From NCBI GenBank assembly GCA_019100305.1, contig JAHRHW010000072.1, positions 1 to 13,840 on the forward strand: DNA of 13,840 nucleotides. Direction: 5' to 3'. The position numbers and the translations under genes were made by a program. The notes under the pieces were generated by a model. The model did no database searches. It saw only the letters and a program-made list of their open reading frames with translations, and was not told where the DNA came from. The DNA comes from Candidatus Thiodiazotropha taylori. Its GTDB lineage: Bacteria; Pseudomonadota; Gammaproteobacteria; Chromatiales; Chromatiaceae. Positions 13,840-13,840 of the stretch are shown piece after piece; the first letter of the stretch is position 1, and every line of letters begins with the position of its first letter.

Positions 13840-13840
13840 G

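Overview
The window is a gene-dense stretch of chromosome that looks gammaproteobacterial. The S1, IHF-beta, PhoB and PhoR proteins read like those of enteric bacteria and pseudomonads. The gene order serC - (serA) - pheA - hisC - tyrA - aroA - cmk - rpsA - ihfB is the 'mixed-function supraoperon' arrangement known from Pseudomonas and related groups. A non-enteric gammaproteobacterium, perhaps of the Chromatiales or sulfur-oxidiser type, is my best guess. That guess rests on gene order and protein style only. No rRNA, tRNA, CRISPR, insertion sequence or prophage is visible.

Layout. Positions 1-202 are a non-coding leader packed with perfect stem-loops. Positions 203-7722 are seven plus-strand biosynthetic genes. 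serC and a 3-phosphoglycerate dehydrogenase make phosphoserine. pheA, hisC and tyrA convert chorismate towards Phe and Tyr. aroA makes EPSP upstream of chorismate, and cmk phosphorylates CMP. Two junctions (hisC/tyrA and aroA/cmk) are 4-base ATGA overlaps, so translation is probably coupled there. A clean intrinsic terminator lies between cmk and rpsA. rpsA (7854-9530) has a structured leader. ihfB (9634-9954) follows after a gap holding two hairpins.

From 10047 to 12109 the minus strand carries phoB-phoR, the phosphate-starvation two-component system, with phoR starting inside the phoB stop codon (GTGA overlap). phoR converges on ihfB. A 458-base intergenic region (12110-12567), with a 66-base patch of only about 12% GC, separates phoB from a divergent plus-strand CNNM/HlyC-CorC family membrane protein (12568-13839), which is complete at the window edge.

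How it fits together: the first block joins serine/pyridoxal-related, aromatic amino acid, nucleotide and translation functions under partly shared transcription. The second block is phosphate sensing next to a probable divalent-cation or efflux protein. All genes are intact and belong to known families. I found no evidence of a new multi-gene system. The points most worth a second look are the contiguous stem-loop array before serC, the CP4-like class II motif set in AroA, the missing catalytic Glu in the 3-phosphoglycerate dehydrogenase, the rpsA leader, and the AT-rich patch before the CNNM gene.
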